Below are positions 52,161 to 61,769 of a DNA stretch of 64,000 nucleotides, in pieces. The position numbers and the translations under genes are program-made. The notes under the pieces were generated by a model that worked only from the letters and a program-made list of their open reading frames with translations, made no database searches and was not told the DNA's origin. Numbering within the stretch: position 1 is the first letter of the stretch; each line of letters starts with the position of its first letter. Source of the stretch: Akkermansia muciniphila (GTDB lineage: Bacteria; Verrucomicrobiota; Verrucomicrobiia; Verrucomicrobiales; Akkermansiaceae); contig CANQLV010000011.1 of assembly GCA_947624785.1 (NCBI GenBank), positions 1 through 64,000 on the forward strand, given 5' to 3'.

Positions 52161-53741
52161 TCAGGGCCGGGAGGCCGGGGCGGCGGAAGGTTCCGTGTCC
52201 GTTCTCATGCCGGTGGAGAAGGGGCGCAGGGGGCCGTCCGCGGATTCCCCTGCTTTTTGGAAATAGGCGGCCCGGAAGGCGGCTCCCTCTCCCTTGCCCC
52301 ACAGCGGGGCGTTCCAGGGGTGCTCCGGGTGGTGGAGGTGGCCCTCCCACAGACGCTGCATGTTGGCAAGCCGCGCGGATTCCGTGAAGGCGAGCGTGGG
52401 CGCGGCCTTGGCGAAGACGGAGAGGCTGGGCAGGGCCGCCAGCGCCAGGTAGCAGACGCACAGAATGCGCCACCGGCGGGTGCCCACCGGTTCCGCGAAG
52501 ATGCGGGTGAAAAGGAGGGCCAGGCAGAAGAAGCTGACGCTTGAGGCCTTGTAGCAGAATTCATTGTAGCCGCCCACGGAACCTATGTAAATGAAGTAGG
52601 TGAGGGTCAGAACGGCCAGCGCGGTCCAGAAGAGGTCGTCTTTTTTTAACCGGCGGAACAGGAGGACCGCCGGAGCGCCGACCGTCAGCAGCCAGGACCC
52701 GGCCAGCGCCCCCCAGAATTTCCAGCCGCCGTGCCGGAGCAGGTCAAAGGGGGAGTCCTCCCAGGTCAGGCGGATGCGGTTGTTCCCGTTGCTGCTCGTA
52801 AAGTAGATTCCGGCCAGCAGGACGAGCGCGCCGCCCGCCAGCACTGTCCAGGAGGAGAAGTACTGCCTGGCGGGAATGCGGCGGACCAGCGCGCGGACGG
52901 CGATGAAGACCAGCAGGCCCAGCGAACCGATGGGGGAGGCGAGCAGGCACAGGGAGGCCAGGAAGAGCTGGTGCCGGGGCGGTATGTCCCAGGCGGCCGC
53001 CATGGCGAGGAACAGCCACAGCAGCGTGGTGTGGTGGAAGGTGTAATGGAGCTGCATGGTGGGAGCCACGCCGCCGAAGAAGGCCAGCACCGTCAGGTAG
53101 AGTTCATGGGCCGTCTGCCCCTGCGGGTTGAATAAATGCACGCTCCATCTGACCACGCCGTCCAGCGGGCCCTGGAAGATGAGCAGGACCAGGAAGAGCA
53201 GGGTAGCCATGCGGAATTTGCCCCAGAGGACCGTGAGCGCCAGCGCCAGGCCCAGTTCAATCCAGGCGGTCAGGACGTAGTTGGCGATGAAGACGTCCGA
53301 GCAGGAGAAGCATTTGCATATCAGGGCCGGAGGCAGCCAGAAGGCGAGGTAGTAGATGAAGTGCCGGCCGTCCGCTTCCGCCAGCGGCCAGTCGCACCTG
53401 ATGAGGGTTTCATAAATGGGGTTGCGGACCACGAAGTCCGCGTGCTGGAGGGCCACCCCCGTTATTCCTCCCGCCAGCAGCCACAGGAGGGAGAGAAGAA
53501 GGGCGCAGAGGTAAACGGCCAGCTGCCGCCTGGTGAAGTGAAGCGCGGGGACCGGGAGCTTCATGCACAGCAGGACGGAAGCCGCCGCCACGGCCATGGC
53601 CGCCGGAACGGAGAACAGGGGCCTGACCCAGCCCAGCAGGAAGAGGATGGTGGGCAGGGCCATGTAGGCCACGGCGCAGGAAGCCAGGAGCCTGCCGCTG
53701 ATGGTGAACGCCGTGTCCGTTTTTTTCCGTGTCTGTTCCAT
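52161..53741 (-). CDS. Polytopic membrane protein, possible polymerase or glycosyltransferase-C
   Basis: A 526-residue protein with roughly 12 TM helices and a large central loop containing WSVHLFNPQGQTAHELYL and THFHHTT-like sequence (LHYTFHHTTLLWLF). I do not recognise a named family. Position in the cluster and topology fit either a second Wzy-type polymerase or a GT-C glycosyltransferase acting on the periplasmic face. The C-terminal 100 residues (SARLANMQRLWEGHLHHPEH and on) look soluble. It follows the GT4 gene by 22 bases. Confidence 0.7.
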   Translation of the reverse strand: MEQTRKKTDTAFTISGRLLASCAVAYMALPTILFLLGWVRPLFSVPAAMAVAAASVLLCMKLPVPALHFTRRQLAVYLCALLLSLLWLLAGGITGVALQHADFVVRNPIYETLIRCDWPLAEADGRHFIYYLAFWLPPALICKCFSCSDVFIANYVLTAWIELGLALALTVLWGKFRMATLLFLVLLIFQGPLDGVVRWSVHLFNPQGQTAHELYLTVLAFFGGVAPTMQLHYTFHHTTLLWLFLAMAAAWDIPPRHQLFLASLCLLASPIGSLGLLVFIAVRALVRRIPARQYFSSWTVLAGGALVLLAGIYFTSSNGNNRIRLTWEDSPFDLLRHGGWKFWGALAGSWLLTVGAPAVLLFRRLKKDDLFWTALAVLTLTYFIYIGSVGGYNEFCYKASSVSFFCLALLFTRIFAEPVGTRRWRILCVCYLALAALPSLSVFAKAAPTLAFTESARLANMQRLWEGHLHHPEHPWNAPLWGKGEGAAFRAAYFQKAGESADGPLRPFSTGMRTDTEPSAAPASRP

Positions 53742-53763
53742 GAGGTGGCTGAATGAAGTTCCG

Positions 53764-54945
53764 CTAGGGGGTGGGCTTGTTATTGAGGAAGACTTCCTCC
53801 CACTGGCGGACGACGTGTTCCCGCGTGAATTTCCGGCTTTTGGCGGCGGCTTCCCGCGCCATGGCGTGCAGGGCGGCGGGGGTCTGCATCAGCCCGGCGG
53901 CCATTTCCGCCATCCGCCGCGCCTGGAACCCTCCGGACGCCGGCAGGATGCAGCCGTTCTGCCCGTGGTCCACCAGGTCATACGCGGAAGAGAAGCTTCC
54001 ATAGAGGAGAGGCACGACGCCGAAGGACATGCCCTCCACCACGGCGAGCGGCAGCCCCTCGTATTCCGAGGCCAGAAGGAGCAGGGAAGCCTGTTCGTAA
54101 TACGGGGCCGGGTTCCGGAACCCCTCAAAGGAGACGCGTTCCAGGCGGCGTTCCGCGCAGAATGCCTGAAGGGCCTCCTTTTCCGGGCCGTCCCCCACCA
54201 GGCGGAGGGTCCAGTCCGGGAAGCGGGGTTCCAGCAGGGCCCACGTTTCCAGCACGCGGGAGACCCTTTTCTGGTTGGGTTCCAGCCGCCCCACAAAGAG
54301 AAGCTCCTTCTTCTTGAGGGCCGGATCATAGCGGAATTCCCGGTTTTCCACGGTGACGGGGTTGGGAATCGTCAGGAGCTTCCCGGTATTCTTCAGTCCG
54401 GTGATGTTCCGGAAGGCCCGGTGGAAGCTGTCGGAAAGGAGGATGTAACGGTCGCTATGGGCATAAACGTAGCGCAGGCTGGCCCCGGTAGCCGTGGCGC
54501 AGCCTTTCAGCAGGAGGCGCAGGAAGGCCCTGTTTACCGGATTCCCCGTCCGGGCCATGCGCATTCTGAGGCCTTCCAGCCGTGCGTTGCAGTCCGGGGC
54601 GTTGTGGTGCACGGCCAGCAGGCGGCAGGGGAGGCCCCGCATGGCCTTCCGGCACAGCCGGGTGACGTGGAAGGGCAGGCACCACTGGTTGATGATGACA
54701 TCAATGCGGCGGGAGAAGAGGAGGTTCCGGAGGGCTGCGAGATTGTCTTGGCTGGAGACAGGATAGCTCAGGCGGTGCAGGGTGACGCGGCTGTCCGGCG
54801 CGGGGGAGGGCGTCTCCGTCACTTGTTCAAAGGAGGCCACATGCACCTCATGGCCCCGTGCGGAGAATTCATTCGCCAGAATGGCGGTGACGGTTTCCAC
54901 GCCGCCTATGGAGGGGAATTTCCCAAGCAGAAAGAGGATGTTCAT
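53764..54945 (-). CDS. Glycosyltransferase family 4
   Basis: A 393-residue GT-B enzyme. MNILFLLGKFPSIGGVETVT is the donor-independent N-terminal fold start, LLFVGRLEPNQKRVSRVLE begins the C-terminal domain, and SEYEGLPLAVVEGMSFG carries the EX7E motif for nucleotide-sugar binding. The ATG at 54945 overlaps the upstream stop by 4 bases. Specificity unknown. Confidence 0.93.
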   Translation of the reverse strand: MNILFLLGKFPSIGGVETVTAILANEFSARGHEVHVASFEQVTETPSPAPDSRVTLHRLSYPVSSQDNLAALRNLLFSRRIDVIINQWCLPFHVTRLCRKAMRGLPCRLLAVHHNAPDCNARLEGLRMRMARTGNPVNRAFLRLLLKGCATATGASLRYVYAHSDRYILLSDSFHRAFRNITGLKNTGKLLTIPNPVTVENREFRYDPALKKKELLFVGRLEPNQKRVSRVLETWALLEPRFPDWTLRLVGDGPEKEALQAFCAERRLERVSFEGFRNPAPYYEQASLLLLASEYEGLPLAVVEGMSFGVVPLLYGSFSSAYDLVDHGQNGCILPASGGFQARRMAEMAAGLMQTPAALHAMAREAAAKSRKFTREHVVRQWEEVFLNNKPTP

Positions 54946-56078
54946 GGAAGGTAGACGAATTCCGGTTTGGGTTCCTGCCCCAGCAGGTAACGGTACAGGC
55001 GTTTCATGCTGGCGGCCACCTGGGGCGAGGCGTAGGTTTCCATGATGAGGCTGCGCCCGCGGTCCCCCATGGCGCGGCTTTCCTCCGGCGTGAGGCTGAA
55101 GGCTTCTTCCAGCGCGGCGGCCAGGGAGGCGGGGCTGTTGCCGCGCCACCAGCCGCACCGGCGGGCATCCAGTTCCTCCCACGGCGTTCCTTTACTGGCG
55201 ATGACGGGCGTTCCAGCCAGCAGCCCTTCCGCAATGCTCATGCCGAAGTTTTCCTGATGGCTGGGGGCGCAGAGAACGTTGAGCGAGGCGAGCAGTTCGT
55301 ATTTCTCCCTCCCCGCGGCGAAGCCCGTGAAGCGGATGCCGGGGCCGCCCACTTCCGCAGCCAGCCGTTTCAACTGCGCTACGTAGTCCTCCGGACCGTC
55401 CCCGATGAGAAGGAGTTCCGCATCCCGGAGCTTGAGGCTGCCCCAGGCCCGGATGAGGCTTTCCAGATTTTTAATGGGGTGGAAACGGCCCAGGAACCCG
55501 GCGCGGAAGCGCTCTCCCTCTCTCCGCCGGATCTGGTCAATCCATGAAGGCACGGCCACCGGATTGGGGATGACCGCCACGGGATTGGAAAAACCCAGTT
55601 CGCGCAGGTGCCGCGCTTCCTCCCGGCAGGTGGCGTGAAGGCAGTCCGCCTGCGCCAGGTCCCGGCGGTGGCCCAGCGCCAGCATGAGTTTTTTCCTCCA
55701 CGGCTTGATAGCCAGGGCCTGCGGGTAAAGCATGCCGTGGGGGGAGACCACGCAGGGCTTGCATGTCTTCCGTGCCTCCGCGCAGGTGGCGTGGTTGACG
55801 TCCAGCCACAGGCCGTTGGTGTGGTAAAGATCGCAGTCCCGCCAGGCTCCGAGCCGGCGGCGCAGATTCATGGAAATGCCCAGAGGGGTGCGGAGGTCGT
55901 TCGGAACGGCGTGGATGAAAGCGTTTTCCTCCTCCGGGGAACTCCCGGCCCTGTCCTCCACGGTGAGGATGTCCGTGGCGCAGCCGGAATCGTTCAGGGC
56001 CTGCACCAGTTCGCGGGTGCAGGTCGTGGTTCCCCCGGACTGGGAGGCCATGGAGGCGATGGTGTGCAGGATCTTCAT
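54942..56078 (-). CDS. Glycosyltransferase family 4
   Basis: A 378-residue GT-B enzyme with MKILHTIASMASQSGGTTTC, CVVSPHGMLYPQALAIKPWR, GFLGRFHPIKNLESLIRAW and SHQENFGMSIAEGLLAG (EX7E). SPHGML and WRKK resemble exopolysaccharide mannosyl- or fucosyltransferases, but this is weak. ATG at 56078 overlaps the upstream stop by 4 bases; its own stop overlaps the next start by 4. Confidence 0.93.
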   Translation of the reverse strand: MKILHTIASMASQSGGTTTCTRELVQALNDSGCATDILTVEDRAGSSPEEENAFIHAVPNDLRTPLGISMNLRRRLGAWRDCDLYHTNGLWLDVNHATCAEARKTCKPCVVSPHGMLYPQALAIKPWRKKLMLALGHRRDLAQADCLHATCREEARHLRELGFSNPVAVIPNPVAVPSWIDQIRRREGERFRAGFLGRFHPIKNLESLIRAWGSLKLRDAELLLIGDGPEDYVAQLKRLAAEVGGPGIRFTGFAAGREKYELLASLNVLCAPSHQENFGMSIAEGLLAGTPVIASKGTPWEELDARRCGWWRGNSPASLAAALEEAFSLTPEESRAMGDRGRSLIMETYASPQVAASMKRLYRYLLGQEPKPEFVYLP

Positions 56079-57208
56079 GATGCCGTTTCCTTGAGTGGAG
56101 CCCAGGGAGCCGCGGGGCGGTTTTCTTCCTTTCCCTCCGTATAATGGACGATATGGACCAGATAGCGGGCCGCCGCGGCTCCGCTGACGTTTTGTTCCGC
56201 CCACACGGCGATGGCGTTCCGTTCCGCGGGGGTGAGCCGGCCCTTGTCCAGCCATTCCCGCAGGGCGCGGGGCAGGCTGTCCGGGCTGTCCGGGTCAAAG
56301 GAGCCGCCGCGCTGCGAGCCGTCAAGCAGGCTGGCGGCTCCGCACGCCGTGGAGCACAGCACCCTCATGCCGGACTGGAGCGCTTCATTCACCACGGCTC
56401 CCCACCCGTCAAACAGGCTGGGGAGGACGAGCAGGTCGCACTGCCGCATCAGGCGGCGCGTTTCTTCGTTCCCCAGCGTGCCGGGCAGGGAAATCTGCCC
56501 GCAGTCCTCCGTTTCCAGGGCGGCCTGTTCCCGCAGCGGGCCGTCCCCCACCACGAGGCAGCGGCGGAAGGCTCCGCGGCATTGCCGGGCCGCGCGGAGG
56601 AAGGGCAGGAGGTTCTTGCGGGGGATGAGCTGGCCCACGAACAGGAGGTCAGGCTTTTCCCCGGGAGCGGGGGGAGCCATGGCGGGAGTTTCCGCGCCAG
56701 CCGCGGATGCTGCTGATTCCGTGAAATAGCCCCATTCAAAGACGGTGTCCGCCGGGAATCCGGCGCGGCGGTAGCATTCCACGCCCAGCCGCCCTGTCGC
56801 CAGCAGGGCCGTGATTTTTTTTCCGTACCGCAGGCGGAGAAGGCGGTACTTGACGGTTCTGAGGATACCGCGCCAGCCCTGGCGGCGGTAGGGTTCCGCG
56901 TACACCATGGTTTTCAGGCCATGGCGGACGGCCAGCTTGAACGCCGCGTATACCATCGGGTAGGTGTTGATGCCGGAGAAGACGTGGACGGCCGAGGGAT
57001 GGGCGCGCACGGTTTCCTCCACCGTCCGGGCGTCCGGGGAGATGAGGACGCGGGCGTTCCCCATGTCCGGCACCGTCCAGCCGCTGGATTCCCTCTCCCC
57101 TTCAAAGTCCGTCTGAGCCGCCAGCAGGACGCCGTGCTCCCGGGCCAGCGCCTTGATGAGGGCTGACTGGTGGATGCTGATCATGTTTTGCCAGAAGACG
57201 AATTCCAT
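56075..57208 (-). CDS. Glycosyltransferase family 4
   Basis: A 377-residue GT-B enzyme. The first domain contains HVFSGINTYPMVYAAFKLA and YAEPYRRQGWRGILRTVKYR; the second begins LLFVGQLIPRKNLLPFLRAA and has SLFDGWGAVVNEALQSG in place of a canonical EX7E (first Glu as Asp). I choose the ATG at 57208 (MEFVFWQNM), 4 bases after the polymerase stop; an ATG at 57226 would overlap it. Specificity unknown. Confidence 0.9.
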   Translation of the reverse strand: MEFVFWQNMISIHQSALIKALAREHGVLLAAQTDFEGERESSGWTVPDMGNARVLISPDARTVEETVRAHPSAVHVFSGINTYPMVYAAFKLAVRHGLKTMVYAEPYRRQGWRGILRTVKYRLLRLRYGKKITALLATGRLGVECYRRAGFPADTVFEWGYFTESAASAAGAETPAMAPPAPGEKPDLLFVGQLIPRKNLLPFLRAARQCRGAFRRCLVVGDGPLREQAALETEDCGQISLPGTLGNEETRRLMRQCDLLVLPSLFDGWGAVVNEALQSGMRVLCSTACGAASLLDGSQRGGSFDPDSPDSLPRALREWLDKGRLTPAERNAIAVWAEQNVSGAAAARYLVHIVHYTEGKEENRPAAPWAPLKETAS

Positions 57209-57212
57209 GGTG

Positions 57213-58424
57213 CTATTTTCCTCCATAGGGCAGGTTGCGGTACGCATGGGCCCCCCCGATGACGGCCCAGAAGACGGCGGATAGTCCGGAGCCGGCGGCA
57301 AAAACGTACCCTTCCGCAATCATGTGGACGGTGAAGAGGGCCAGGGCCGCCTGCGCCGGGGAAACGGGCGGCGAGCCCGGCGCGCGGAACGGGCGTTTGA
57401 GCAGGTTGCCGAACAGGATGAAGAGGAAGGGAATTCCCCCCAGCAGGCCCGTCATGGCGAACACGGCCCCGTAGGACGTGCCCGGTTCAATGATGCCGGT
57501 CACCAGGGATTGCTTGAATGAAATGATTTTCTGGGAGGCGAATCCCACGCCGTACAGGGGGGAGGACAGAAACTCGGTCGCGCGGTCTTCCCACAACTGG
57601 GTGCGGGAGGACATGGCGCTCCCCATGCTCAGGTTGGCCTGCTGCTTGGCAAGCGTGTTGGCGCCGAAGTGCTGGACAAAGGGAACCAGCAGGATGCCCA
57701 GGAAGAACAGGGCGAGCAGCACCCGGAAGAGCTTTTTGGGGGAATGCCTGAAGTACATGAAGAAGACGTACCCCACCCCCATCAGGGTGGCTACCAGGGC
57801 GGAGCGGGAGGCGGAAAGCAGGATGGAGCCCAGGCAGGCGACCATCAGGCCCAGGCGGATATAAAGTTCCTTTTTGCCGGGATTCCGGTTTTCCATGTGA
57901 ATAACGGTCAGGTAAACCAGCCCCAGCCCGGCGAGCAGGCCCAGCGTGATGGATTGCCAGACCAGCCCCCCGAAGAGGCCCGCCACATTGATCATCTCAC
58001 TGGTGTTGTAGCGCATGTAGTTGATGCCCAGGAAGTAGCCGATGAAGGATCCGGCCCCGATGAAGACGCAGAAGCGCATGAGCCAGAGGAACAGGTTCAG
58101 GCGGAACGCGTTCAACAGGCGGGAGGAAGTCAGGGGGGTAAGCGCCAGCAGGAGGAGAAGGAAGTAGGCCAGGCGGTACCAGGGCTTGAAAATGGCGGGC
58201 GGATGGTTGAACGCCAGGCTGAGGACGCACGCCGCCGCCATGATGACCAGGGGCATGCTGGTTTTCTTCATTTTCGTCACGCACACCGCGGCGGCCACCG
58301 CCAGCATCACGGGATACAGGGGGGAAAGAAAGGAGATGGCGCCCGTCATGGTGGAGGCGATCGCCGCCATCACCAGGAATGACCAGGTTCCGTGTTTCTT
58401 GATGTATTGCAGAAGGGGTGCCAT
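57213..58424 (-). CDS. O-antigen polymerase/ligase-like protein (Wzy_C family)
   Basis: A 403-residue protein with about 11 TM helices. The stretch LGSILLSASRSALVATLMGV is the conserved S-x-S-R-(S/T) block of the Wzy_C family, and the large periplasmic loop (SAMSSRTQLWEDRATEFLSS then PLYGVGF) follows as expected. It is the best candidate in the cluster for the polymerase that joins repeat units on the periplasmic side. It lies 16 bases after the upstream glycosyltransferase gene and 4 before the next. Confidence 0.85.
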   Translation of the reverse strand: MAPLLQYIKKHGTWSFLVMAAIASTMTGAISFLSPLYPVMLAVAAAVCVTKMKKTSMPLVIMAAACVLSLAFNHPPAIFKPWYRLAYFLLLLLALTPLTSSRLLNAFRLNLFLWLMRFCVFIGAGSFIGYFLGINYMRYNTSEMINVAGLFGGLVWQSITLGLLAGLGLVYLTVIHMENRNPGKKELYIRLGLMVACLGSILLSASRSALVATLMGVGYVFFMYFRHSPKKLFRVLLALFFLGILLVPFVQHFGANTLAKQQANLSMGSAMSSRTQLWEDRATEFLSSPLYGVGFASQKIISFKQSLVTGIIEPGTSYGAVFAMTGLLGGIPFLFILFGNLLKRPFRAPGSPPVSPAQAALALFTVHMIAEGYVFAAGSGLSAVFWAVIGGAHAYRNLPYGGK

Positions 58425-58440
58425 GCTGTTCAGGGGAAAA

Positions 58441-59424
58441 TCATGCGGACGGGGAAGGCGTTCCTATCCGGTAGCCCAGGCGTTCCAGTTGCGGGAGCAG
58501 GGAGGCCATCCGCGCTTCCCAGGGAGCGTGTTCGCAGGCCGCCCGGTAGTTTTTATCCACCAGGTCCTGATAGGAGGAAATGTTCGTTAAAAGGTTCGTG
58601 ATCTCTTCATGGGCGTTCCGTTCGCTTATTTCAACGACGGGATTGTACCCCAGCAGGTTGACCAGTTCCTGCGGGGCCCTGCCTGCCGGGAGCGTGCGGG
58701 ACAGCATGCATTCCCAGTAGCGCTGGGTCAGGGTTTCCACCTCTCCGGCCATGGCCGGGTGCGTATCGCAGCGGGGGTAGGAGACGGTGATTTTTACGGA
58801 GGCCAGCCCTTCGCAGAGGGAGCGGAAGTCCGGGAACAGGAGGGGACCCTCCGCGGCGGGGAACAGATGGACCCATTCGGGATGTTCCCGGCAGGCCCGG
58901 ACGGCGGCGCGGTGGAAAAAGGGCATCTGCCTGCCGAGCTCCAGAATATCGGCGGGCCTTTCCCGGAGGTCCTTCCCGGGCAGGTAGCCCGCCGGGTCAA
59001 TGCCTTCCGGAACGTGGACGGTCCGGATCCGGGGCAGTTCCTTCCGGACGTGTTCGCAGACCTGGGAGGAGGTGCACAGGAAGGTGCGGACGTGGTGGCG
59101 CTTCAGGGAGGAGATGAGGCGCGGCCAGTACCGCGGCCAGACGTCCCACAGCATGGGGATGATTTCATGCGTGTAGGCGTACGGCCATGCGAAGGAGTCC
59201 GGATAGCCCGCGCCGGGGACCAGCAGGGCGTTCCGGCGGGAGGAAAGCGGAGGCAGGTTGGCGGACAGCTTCAGCCGGGCCACCGCCAGCAGCGCGGACC
59301 AGGGAAGGGCGCGCCTGCGCTTGAGGCCGCCCCCGCGGGCCTGCCACGCCCGGGCGAACCAGTCCATGAAGAACTGGTGGTTCCCCTTTTTGCGGACAGG
59401 TTCCAGCAGAAGAAGCTTTTTCAT
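58441..59424 (-). CDS. Glycosyltransferase, CgeB/GT1-like
   Basis: A 327-residue protein. The N-terminal half (MKKLLLLEPVRKKGNHQFFM, YTHEIIPMLWDVWPRYWP) and the C-terminal TQRYWECMLSRTLPAGRAP resemble CgeB-like glycosyltransferases, in which RxxExxxxG-type spacing replaces the EX7E motif. HVPEGID marks the inter-domain region. The ATG at 59424 overlaps the upstream stop by 4 bases. Less certain than its GT4 neighbours. Confidence 0.8.
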   Translation of the reverse strand: MKKLLLLEPVRKKGNHQFFMDWFARAWQARGGGLKRRRALPWSALLAVARLKLSANLPPLSSRRNALLVPGAGYPDSFAWPYAYTHEIIPMLWDVWPRYWPRLISSLKRHHVRTFLCTSSQVCEHVRKELPRIRTVHVPEGIDPAGYLPGKDLRERPADILELGRQMPFFHRAAVRACREHPEWVHLFPAAEGPLLFPDFRSLCEGLASVKITVSYPRCDTHPAMAGEVETLTQRYWECMLSRTLPAGRAPQELVNLLGYNPVVEISERNAHEEITNLLTNISSYQDLVDKNYRAACEHAPWEARMASLLPQLERLGYRIGTPSPSA

Positions 59425-60593
59425 GGGTTCACCTCCTTGAGCATGCCGTTCCATTCGCGGATGATCCGTTCCAGCGTGAAGAATTGTTCCTGCGCGCGCG
59501 CCTTCCGCGCGTACGGGGCCAGGTCCTCCCCGGCCATGGCGTGCATGGCGCCGCACAGGGCGCGGCTGTCCCCGGCGGGGAACAGGCGGCCCGCTCCGCT
59601 GTCCCGGATGAGTTCCCGGCAGATGGGGATGTCCGCGGCGATGACGGGGAGGCCGCAGCTCATGGCCTCAATCTGCACGAGGCCGAAGCCCTCGCACCGG
59701 GAGGGGAAGATCAGAACGGCGTGTTTGGGGTATTCCCGCTCCATGGCTGCGTGGCTGCCGTGCAGGTGAACGCGGGATTGCAGGCCGTGTTCCCGGATGA
59801 ATTCCTCCATCCACGGGCGCAGGGGGCCGTCTCCGTACACGTGCAGGTTCCATTCCCCGTTATTCCTGCTGAATTCCCCGAACGCCTCCAGGGCCAGGTC
59901 CGCCCCCTTGTGGGAGGACAGGGAGCCCGCGAAGACGAACGTTTTTGACGTCAGCGAGGAATGCCGTTCCGCCGTGAAGCTGGCCGGGTTGTAGATGCGC
60001 CGCGTTGCCAGGTGCTGGTGAGTTTCAAAGTTCCGCCTGTCGTGGTCCGACAGGACGACGATTTGATCGAAGCGGTGGTAGAACCGCTTGAGCGCGTGGT
60101 GGAAGTAACGGGAGAAATGGGCCCCCTTGAACCCGAAGTAGTCTTCATAGGCCGCATGGGACCAGGAGATGATTCTGGTGCGGGGGGAAAGCCGCGGCCG
60201 GAGCAGGGCGAGCAGCAGGGAGTCCTCAAAGCCGGACCCGAAGACGACGGCGTCATATTGGTGGCGGTTGATGTGGCTGGTGAGGCGCTTTTTAAAGGAA
60301 TGCGTGTACCTCAGGAAAGCGTACGCGCCCGCGCCCGCGGAGGAGGAGAACAGCGGAGTCCTGGTGACGAGCCTGTCCGTCACGGAACGCCTTATTTTCT
60401 CATAAACGTTCATTTCATGGTGGAAGAAGCGGATATTCTCCAGGTCCAGCCCGTACGCGTTTTCCAGCGGTGGCCGCCGCAGGCAGTACACGCTGATTTC
60501 ATGCTCCCGGCACAGCGCATTCATGATGCGCGTCAGGACGCGGGAGACTCCCCCCACGCCGAAACGTTCCCAGGCGATGAAACAGATATTCAT
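59421..60593 (-). CDS. Glycosyltransferase family 4
   Basis: A 390-residue GT-B enzyme: MNICFIAWERFGVGGVSRVL, WSHAAYEDYFGFKGAHFSRY, TFVFAGSLSSHKGADLALEA and SRCEGFGLVQIEAMSCG (EX7E). It follows the next GT4 gene by 22 bases and overlaps the CgeB-like gene by 4. Specificity unknown. Confidence 0.93.
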   Translation of the reverse strand: MNICFIAWERFGVGGVSRVLTRIMNALCREHEISVYCLRRPPLENAYGLDLENIRFFHHEMNVYEKIRRSVTDRLVTRTPLFSSSAGAGAYAFLRYTHSFKKRLTSHINRHQYDAVVFGSGFEDSLLLALLRPRLSPRTRIISWSHAAYEDYFGFKGAHFSRYFHHALKRFYHRFDQIVVLSDHDRRNFETHQHLATRRIYNPASFTAERHSSLTSKTFVFAGSLSSHKGADLALEAFGEFSRNNGEWNLHVYGDGPLRPWMEEFIREHGLQSRVHLHGSHAAMEREYPKHAVLIFPSRCEGFGLVQIEAMSCGLPVIAADIPICRELIRDSGAGRLFPAGDSRALCGAMHAMAGEDLAPYARKARAQEQFFTLERIIREWNGMLKEVNP

Positions 60594-60615
60594 GAGTAAA
60601 CGGAAAGGGTTCGGT

Positions 60616-61755
60616 TCATCTGGGCTTTCCCGCCAGGGTGGAGAGCAGGTTTTCCCACAGTCCGGTGACGCGGGATTTGCCGAATTTCCCGCTGCTCCGG
60701 AAGCAGGCCTCGGACATGGCTTCCCTCTTCCCTCCGTCCCTCATCAGGTCCAGGAGCCGGGCGGCGTACTGCTCCAGGTCAAAGGGAGGGACCAGGATTC
60801 CGGTCCGGTCCGGTTCAATGATGTCCCGCACGGCGGTAAAGGATTCAAAGGCCATCGGGATGCAGCCGTGCTGCATGCCTTCAATCAGGACCATGCCGAA
60901 GCCCTCAAAGGTGGACGTCATGCACAGGATTCCGGCTTTGCGGTAGTATTCTTCCGGATGATCCGTGGCTCCTTCAAAGGAATAGTTGGCGCAGCCTAAT
61001 TCCTCGGCCAGCGCGGCCAGGTATTCCCGGTCCGGGCCGTCCCCCACGATGCGCAGGAACCAGCCGGGTTCCCGGCGGCAGGCCATGCTCCATATCTTCA
61101 GCAGGCGGTCCACCCCCTTCACCGGATTGTCCAGCCTGCCCACGAACAGGACTTCCCTGGCCTTTCCGGAAGGGAGGCACCCGTTCTCAAAGGAATTCAT
61201 GTTGGGGATGGCGGTGATCTTCTCCTTCCGGACTCCCGGCAGAAAATCGTAAAAGTCCTGTTTGAAGGACTCAGACAGGACGACGAAGGCGTCCGCCTGC
61301 GCGATGCGGAGGTAGAAATTCCTGCGCCACGTGACGTTGTAATACATCCTTTTCAGGGAAGGCGCGCGGAGGCGGCCGCGGATGTCCGAGTGGTGCATGT
61401 CCACGATGGCGGGAGCTTTTCCGGAAAAGGCTTCCAGAAGGCGCTTCCTGCCTGCCGGGCCGGGAAACAGGGCGCCCGCGCCCAGCAGTTCCCCGTCATG
61501 AATGATGATCTCCGGCTGCCGCTCCTCCATGACCTGCCTGAAAGCCGCCTGCCGCTCCTCCCTTATCCGGGAGGAAGGCGTGGGCAGGATTTCCTGAATC
61601 CCGGAAAAGGGCCCGTAGGGGGTGTTCCGGTACCAGCTCACGATGGTGCATTCGTGCCCATGGGCCTGCAATTCATGAATCAGATTGCACATGGTGCGCT
61701 CCACCCCGCCGCAGGATGGATTGAGCGTGCCCATGAAACAAAAGAGAATCTTCAT
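60616..61755 (-). CDS. Glycosyltransferase family 4 (tandem paralogue 1)
   Basis: A 379-residue GT-B enzyme: MKILFCFMGTLNPSCGGVER, VLFVGRLDNPVKGVDRLLKI, VGDGPDREYLAALAEELG and TSTFEGFGMVLIEGMQHG (EX7E). It shares most C-terminal blocks with the next two genes (61770 and 62954), which indicates tandem duplication. The ATG at 61755 lies 14 bases after the preceding stop. Confidence 0.93.
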   Translation of the reverse strand: MKILFCFMGTLNPSCGGVERTMCNLIHELQAHGHECTIVSWYRNTPYGPFSGIQEILPTPSSRIREERQAAFRQVMEERQPEIIIHDGELLGAGALFPGPAGRKRLLEAFSGKAPAIVDMHHSDIRGRLRAPSLKRMYYNVTWRRNFYLRIAQADAFVVLSESFKQDFYDFLPGVRKEKITAIPNMNSFENGCLPSGKAREVLFVGRLDNPVKGVDRLLKIWSMACRREPGWFLRIVGDGPDREYLAALAEELGCANYSFEGATDHPEEYYRKAGILCMTSTFEGFGMVLIEGMQHGCIPMAFESFTAVRDIIEPDRTGILVPPFDLEQYAARLLDLMRDGGKREAMSEACFRSSGKFGKSRVTGLWENLLSTLAGKPR

Positions 61756-61769
61756 TGAAAGGTGGCCGG